Source: Kiritimatiellia bacterium (GTDB lineage Bacteria; Verrucomicrobiota; Kiritimatiellia; RFP12; UBA1067). Taken from it: a stretch of DNA of 9,160 nucleotides. Under the pieces are notes generated by a model. It did not search any database. It saw only the letters and a program-made list of their open reading frames with translations, and was not told where the DNA came from. The stretch spans positions 1 to 9,160 of the forward strand of contig JAFYQC010000075.1 in assembly GCA_017547265.1 (NCBI GenBank), given 5' to 3'. The position numbers were made by a program, and so were the translations under genes. Positions 6,309 through 9,160 of the stretch are shown here, one piece after another; within the stretch, counting starts at the first letter, position 1, and every line of letters starts with the position of its first letter.

Positions 6309-6941
6309 ATGAAGATCAGTGCAGTGGTTTTTGACTTTGGCGGCGTGATGACGACTTCGACGATGCCGCAGCGCGTGATCGCGCTGGCGAAGGAGAAGGG
6401 CATCGACTGGAACGTGTTTGTCGACGGATTCAACGCGCACCGCCTCGACTACGACGCAGGGCACATCACGCTTGGCGAGATGTACGCGCTTATATGGAGC
6501 GACGCGGGGCTTTCCGTCTCGGACGAGACGACGGCGGCGTTCATGAAGGCAGACGACGAAAGCTGGTGCTACCGCAACGAGAGGACACTTGAGTGGATGA
6601 AGGCGCTTAAAGGGCGCGGCTTCAAGATCGGCATCCTCACGAACATGGCGCCAAAGTTCGCTCGCGAGCATTTCAGGTCGCGCTTTGCCGACTTCATCGC
6701 GGTTGCCGACGCGATGGTGATTTCTGGCGACGAGGGAATGGTGAAGCCGCAGAGGGAGATATACGATCTCCTTCGCTCGCGCATCAACCTTCCCGCCGAG
6801 GAGCTTTGCTTCATCGACGACGTCGAGAAGAACGTCAACGGCTCTCGCGCCGCCGGCTGGAATGCCATCCGCTTCGTCACGAACGACCAGGTAGAGGCAG
6901 ACTTCGAGCAGTTCGCCAGCGGGCACGGCGGTTTGGTATAA
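6309..6941 (+). CDS. HAD superfamily hydrolase (YihX / epoxide hydrolase N-terminal-like phosphatase)
   Basis: This 210-residue cytoplasmic protein has the four HAD motifs: I is VVFDFGGVMT with nucleophile D9, II is ILTNM with T111, III is K146 in MVKPQREIYDLL, and IV is FIDDVEKNVNGSRAAGWNAI with D170/D171. The helical cap lies between motifs I and II (about 15-95). Motif I reads D-F-G rather than D-x-D, so the usual general acid/base Asp is Gly; this is seen in the YihX/ACAD10-like subfamily and does not by itself mean loss of activity. The substrate is unknown, a sugar phosphate or other small phosphate ester being likely. The ATG at 6309 is chosen over an in-frame ATG at 6219, inside folB, because GGAGG (6298-6302) lies 6 bases upstream and MKISAVVFDFGG is the normal N-terminus. 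The stop codon TAA (6939-6941) is inside the argS -10 box. Confidence 0.9.
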   Translation: MKISAVVFDFGGVMTTSTMPQRVIALAKEKGIDWNVFVDGFNAHRLDYDAGHITLGEMYALIWSDAGLSVSDETTAAFMKADDESWCYRNERTLEWMKALKGRGFKIGILTNMAPKFAREHFRSRFADFIAVADAMVISGDEGMVKPQREIYDLLRSRINLPAEELCFIDDVEKNVNGSRAAGWNAIRFVTNDQVEADFEQFASGHGGLV

Positions 6942-6944
6942 TAT
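6934..6944 (+). promoter_or_regulatory. Predicted extended -10 promoter of argS, overlapping the HAD stop codon
   Basis: TATAAT (6937-6942), preceded by TGG (6934-6936) and followed by ATC, repeats the proB element almost exactly (shared TGGTATAATATC). The stop codon of the HAD gene (TAA, 6939-6941) is part of the hexamer. No good -35 is seen. The argS ATG at 6953 is 10 bases after the hexamer, so the leader should be only about 3-5 bases. Confidence 0.65.
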
Positions 6945-6952
6945 CGAAACTT

Positions 6953-8626
6953 ATGGAACTCAGCGACATAGTGAAGGCGGCCTTTGAGAAGGCGTATCCC
7001 GGCGAGGACTTCGGCGGTGTCAGGGTGCTGCCCGCGACCGATCCGAAGTTTGGCGACTACCAGTGCAACGACGCGCTCAAGTTCGCGAAGAAGGCGCACG
7101 CCAACCCGCGCGAAGTCGGCGCGAAAGTGGCCGAGGCGCTTAAGGGCAACGACGTGTTCGAGAAGGTCGAGATCGCGGGCCCCGGGTTCCTCAACCTTAC
7201 TGTTTCCGGTGGCTGGCTCAACTCTCAGCTTTCGACTCTGGACTCCAAGTCGGCTTGCGGCATCCCTCAGAAGGGCGCTGGCAAAAAGATCGTCATCGAC
7301 TACTCTTCGCCCAACGCGGCGAAGCAGATGCACATCGGCCACATTCGCTCGACCGTCATCGGCTGCGCGATAGACAGGATCTTCCGCTCGCTCGGCTACG
7401 ACGTGATAGCCGACAACCACCTCGGCGACTGGGGCACGCAGTTCGGTATCCTCATCAAGGGCTACCGCGAACTCCTCACCGACGAAGAACGCGAGAACCT
7501 CACCGTCGCCAACCTCGAGAAGTGCTATGTCCTCTCCGCCGCGAAGGCAAAGGAAGAAGACGGTGTCTGGAAGGACGCCTGCCGTGCCGAGCTCGTGAAG
7601 CTCCAGCAGGGCGACAAGGATAATCTCGCGCTCTGGAAGCGCTTTATCGACATCTCCATCGGCGAGTTCGACCGCATGTACGCGAAGCTCGGCGTGAAGT
7701 TCGACACTTATCGCGGCGAGTCGTACTACAACGACACCATGCCCGGCGTCGTCGCAAAGCTTCAGGAGATGGGGCTCGCCGTCGAGTCGGAGGGCGCTCT
7801 CGTCGTCAACCTCGAAGCCGAGAAGCTTGGCGTCGCGATCGTCCGCAAGTCTGACGGTGGCTACAACTACACGACGAGCGACCTCGCCTGCGTAAAGACC
7901 CGCGTCGAGGAATACGATCCCGAGCGCATCATCTACGTGACCGACGCCCGCCAGCAGCTCCACTTCAAGCAGTGGTTCTCGATCGCTGCGAAGATGGGCT
8001 ACACGACGAAGCTCGTCCATGTTCCCTTTGGGCTCATGTCCTATCAGGGCAAGGCGATTTCCACGCGCGAGGGCAACCTCATCAAGCTCGACGAACTGCT
8101 CGCAGAGGCGAAGCGCCGCGCCTACGATATCGTGAAGGAGCGCGGCGGCGATGAGACGCTTGCCGAGCAGATCGGCTATGGCGCGGTCAAGTATTCCGAC
8201 CTTTCCCACGACCCGATCACCGACATCGACTTCAGCTGGGACAAGGCGCTGGCGCTCGAGGGCAATTCTGGCCCCTATCTCCAGTATGCCTACGCCCGCG
8301 TCTGCTCGCTGCTTGAAAAGGCGGGTGTAGGAGCGGATAGGGATGGTAAATTCCTGGTCGCGACCCCCGCCGAGAAGCGGCTTGCGCTCCAGCTCCTCGA
8401 GTTTCCTGGTGCAGTCGTCCGCGCGGCGGAGGCCTACAAGCCGAGCGTACTCGCAGACTATCTCTTCCAGACGGCGCAGCTCTACTCGAGCTTTTACCAG
8501 AGTTCCCCGATACTTAAGAGCGAACCGTCCGTCCGCGCGGCGCGTCTGAAACTCTGCTCGCTGTTCGGAAAGGTGCTCTCAACTGGGCTTGGGCTCCTGG
8601 GCATTGACACGCCACGTCACATTTGA
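6953..8626 (+). CDS. argS: Arginyl-tRNA synthetase
   Basis: This class I enzyme charges tRNA-Arg with arginine in the cytoplasm. The 557-residue protein is close to the E. coli length (577). The N-terminal tRNA D-loop-binding domain covers about 1-85, ending in GPGFLNLTVS. The catalytic domain begins with IDYSSPNAAKQMHIGHIRST, HIGH being 127-130. The KMSK-like region is YQGKAISTREGN (K367, S370-T371-R372). The DALR anticodon-binding domain starts near 437 (GNSGPYLQYAYARV) and runs to LGIDTPRHI, a normal ArgRS end. Residue 138 is Cys in VIGC where many homologues have Asp. The ATG at 6953 is preferred over 6806, which lies inside the HAD gene, because MELSDIVKAAFEKAYP suits the family's N-terminus. 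No Shine-Dalgarno is visible; a TATAAT 10 bases upstream suggests a nearly leaderless mRNA. The linker at 89-98 (LNSQLSTLDS) looks like a repeat-derived insertion. Confidence 0.96.
   Translation: MELSDIVKAAFEKAYPGEDFGGVRVLPATDPKFGDYQCNDALKFAKKAHANPREVGAKVAEALKGNDVFEKVEIAGPGFLNLTVSGGWLNSQLSTLDSKSACGIPQKGAGKKIVIDYSSPNAAKQMHIGHIRSTVIGCAIDRIFRSLGYDVIADNHLGDWGTQFGILIKGYRELLTDEERENLTVANLEKCYVLSAAKAKEEDGVWKDACRAELVKLQQGDKDNLALWKRFIDISIGEFDRMYAKLGVKFDTYRGESYYNDTMPGVVAKLQEMGLAVESEGALVVNLEAEKLGVAIVRKSDGGYNYTTSDLACVKTRVEEYDPERIIYVTDARQQLHFKQWFSIAAKMGYTTKLVHVPFGLMSYQGKAISTREGNLIKLDELLAEAKRRAYDIVKERGGDETLAEQIGYGAVKYSDLSHDPITDIDFSWDKALALEGNSGPYLQYAYARVCSLLEKAGVGADRDGKFLVATPAEKRLALQLLEFPGAVVRAAEAYKPSVLADYLFQTAQLYSSFYQSSPILKSEPSVRAARLKLCSLFGKVLSTGLGLLGIDTPRHI
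7217..7246 (+). repeat. Possible repeat-derived insertion in the argS linker
   Basis: This stretch encodes LNSQLSTLDS and consists of degenerate units of the kind CAACTCT / CGACTCT / GGACTC. It sits in the variable linker between the N-terminal and catalytic domains of ArgRS, where extra residues are tolerated. Its pyrimidine-rich repeated look differs from the flanking codons. Origin as a short repeat is inferred. Confidence 0.3.
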
Positions 8627-8632
8627 TACCAT
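8604..8632 (+). promoter_or_regulatory. Strong predicted promoter of tRNA-Ser, overlapping the end of argS
   Basis: TTGACA (8604-8609) is a perfect -35. After 17 bases comes TACCAT (8627-8632), preceded by TGA as an extended -10 and followed by ATCC. Predicted transcription start is about 8639, 9 bases before the mature tRNA. The -35 lies within argS codons, and the argS stop TGA (8624-8626) is the extended -10 triplet itself. Confidence 0.75.
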
Positions 8633-8647
8633 ATCCACCCACTTGCA

Positions 8648-8739
8648 GGAGAGATGGCAGAGCCTGGTTGAATGCACATGACTCGAAATCATGCATACCC
8701 GCAAGGGTATCGGGGGTTCGAATCCCTCTCTCTCCGCCA
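8648..8739 (+). tRNA. tRNA-Ser, anticodon CGA (reads UCG), CCA encoded
   Basis: All arms fold. The acceptor GGAGAGA (8648-8654) pairs with TCTCTCC (8729-8735), followed by discriminator G and encoded CCA (8737-8739). The anticodon stem is CATGA/TCATG (8677-8681, 8689-8693) with loop CTCGAAA and anticodon CGA at 8684-8686. A long class II variable arm, TACCC-GCAA-GGGTA, is typical of serine. The T arm is GGGGG-TTCGAAT-CCCTC (8712-8728). UCG is a favoured serine codon in this GC-rich window. No terminator follows before the rubrerythrin gene. Confidence 0.97.
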
Positions 8740-8779
8740 ACCACATTCCCCCAACCAACAATAAGGCAATACCCTCGTC

Positions 8780-9160
8780 ATGGAACTTAAAGGAAGCAAA
8801 ACGGAAAAGAACCTGATGACGGCCTTTGCGGGCGAGTCTCAGGCGCGCAACAAGTATACTTATTTTGCCTCCGTTGCCAAGAAGGAAGGCTATGAGCAGA
8901 TCGCGGCGATTTTCCTGCAGACTGCGGATAACGAGAAGGAGCACGCCAAGATGTGGTTCAATGCGCTGGGCGAGCTGGGCAATACCGCTGAGAACCTGCT
9001 GCAGGCGGCCGAGGGCGAGAACTATGAGTGGACCGATATGTACGCCACCTTCGCCAGGGAAGCCCGCGAGGAGGGATTTGAGGAGATCGCTGCGATGTTC
9101 GAAGGCGTCGGCGCGATCGAGAAGGCCCATGAGGAGCGCTATCGCAGGCTGCTGGCCAAC
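8780..9160 (+). CDS. Rubrerythrin (partial, 3' end outside window)
   Basis: Rubrerythrins are diiron peroxidases that remove hydrogen peroxide in the cytoplasm of anaerobes, taking electrons from rubredoxin-type partners. The 127 residues visible are the ferritin-like four-helix domain. Likely iron ligands are E19 in [12 protein letters not shown]52 and H55 in [11 protein letters not shown]94 in [14 protein letters not shown], and E114 and H117 in [10 protein letters not shown]. The family normally has about 190 residues with a C-terminal rubredoxin-like Cys4 iron site, which would lie beyond the window. The ATG at 8780 fits the family's N-terminus ([16 protein letters not shown]). The Shine-Dalgarno is poor (AAGG at 8763-8766, 13 bases away) and I see no promoter of its own in the 40-base gap after the tRNA. 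Codon use is unlike the rest: eight of nine leucines are CTG and Tyr is mostly TAT, suggesting transfer or an assembly join. Confidence 0.93.
   Translation, partial: MELKGSKTEKNLMTAFAGESQARNKYTYFASVAKKEGYEQIAAIFLQTADNEKEHAKMWFNALGELGNTAENLLQAAEGENYEWTDMYATFAREAREEGFEEIAAMFEGVGAIEKAHEERYRRLLAN

Noticed and set aside
6806..6952. N-terminal extension of argS inside the HAD gene
   Set aside because: The extension is Arg-rich out-of-frame HAD sequence; the ArgRS N-terminal domain begins at 6953.
6569..8209. A 546-codon open frame on the - strand opposite HAD and argS
   Set aside because: Same cause: it covers the conserved coding sequence of argS, and its translation shows no recognisable domain.
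8514..8744. Antisense frame across tRNA-Ser encoding GERGIRTPDTLAGMHDFESC
   Set aside because: This is the well-known spurious product of translating the reverse complement of a tRNA-Ser gene; the tRNA folds perfectly.
8740..8779. Search for a terminator or promoter between tRNA-Ser and rubrerythrin
   Set aside because: The 40 bases are C- and A-rich with no stem-loop plus T-run and no copy of the extended -10 element, so neither is annotated.

Overview
The window is a GC-rich, gene-dense bacterial chromosome segment with every supported gene on the + strand. Bases 1-86 are the end of what is probably rpsB, followed by tsf, two adjacent CNNM/HlyC-type membrane protein genes, a secreted GH27 alpha-galactosidase with NPCBM and Ig-like domains, proB, folB, a HAD hydrolase, argS, a tRNA-Ser(CGA) gene, and the first 127 codons of a rubrerythrin. 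NPCBM-bearing GH27 enzymes in a GC-rich carbohydrate-degrading genome would fit a gut or anaerobic PVC-type bacterium (Kiritimatiellota, Lentisphaerota or Verrucomicrobiota), and the rubrerythrin fits an anaerobe. No marker here fixes the phylum, so this is a guess.

Layout. (1) 1-2897 looks like one transcription unit: rpsB end, tsf, CNNM gene 1, and CNNM gene 2, which overlaps gene 1 by ATGA. A strong hairpin sits between rpsB and tsf. (2) 2912-5114 is the alpha-galactosidase with its own promoter (TTGAAA, 17 bp, extended -10) and a good ribosome binding site. (3) 5105-5174 is a short gap packed with inverted repeats and a perfect TATAAT. (4) 5179-6941 is a tight run of proB, folB and the HAD gene. 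(5) 6937-8626 is argS with its own TATAAT. (6) 8604-8739 is the tRNA with a near-consensus promoter. (7) 8780 to the window end is the rubrerythrin, whose codon use differs sharply from everything upstream.

The most interesting signal is regulatory. Four promoters (alpha-galactosidase, proB, argS, tRNA-Ser) can be aligned over about 15 bases on a shared extended -10 element, T-W-T-G-R-T-A-Y-H-M-T-A-T-C-S. In proB and argS the TATAAT lies only 8 and 10 bases before the ATG and no Shine-Dalgarno is present, so both transcripts should be leaderless or nearly so, while other genes here have clear Shine-Dalgarno sequences. Two of these elements also contain the stop codon of the preceding gene.

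The rest is mainly housekeeping: translation (S2, EF-Ts, ArgRS, tRNA-Ser), proline synthesis (ProB), folate synthesis (FolB), plus one carbohydrate-degrading enzyme and one oxidative-stress protein. I see no defence system, CRISPR array, transposase or phage gene, and nothing that amounts to a new multi-gene system.
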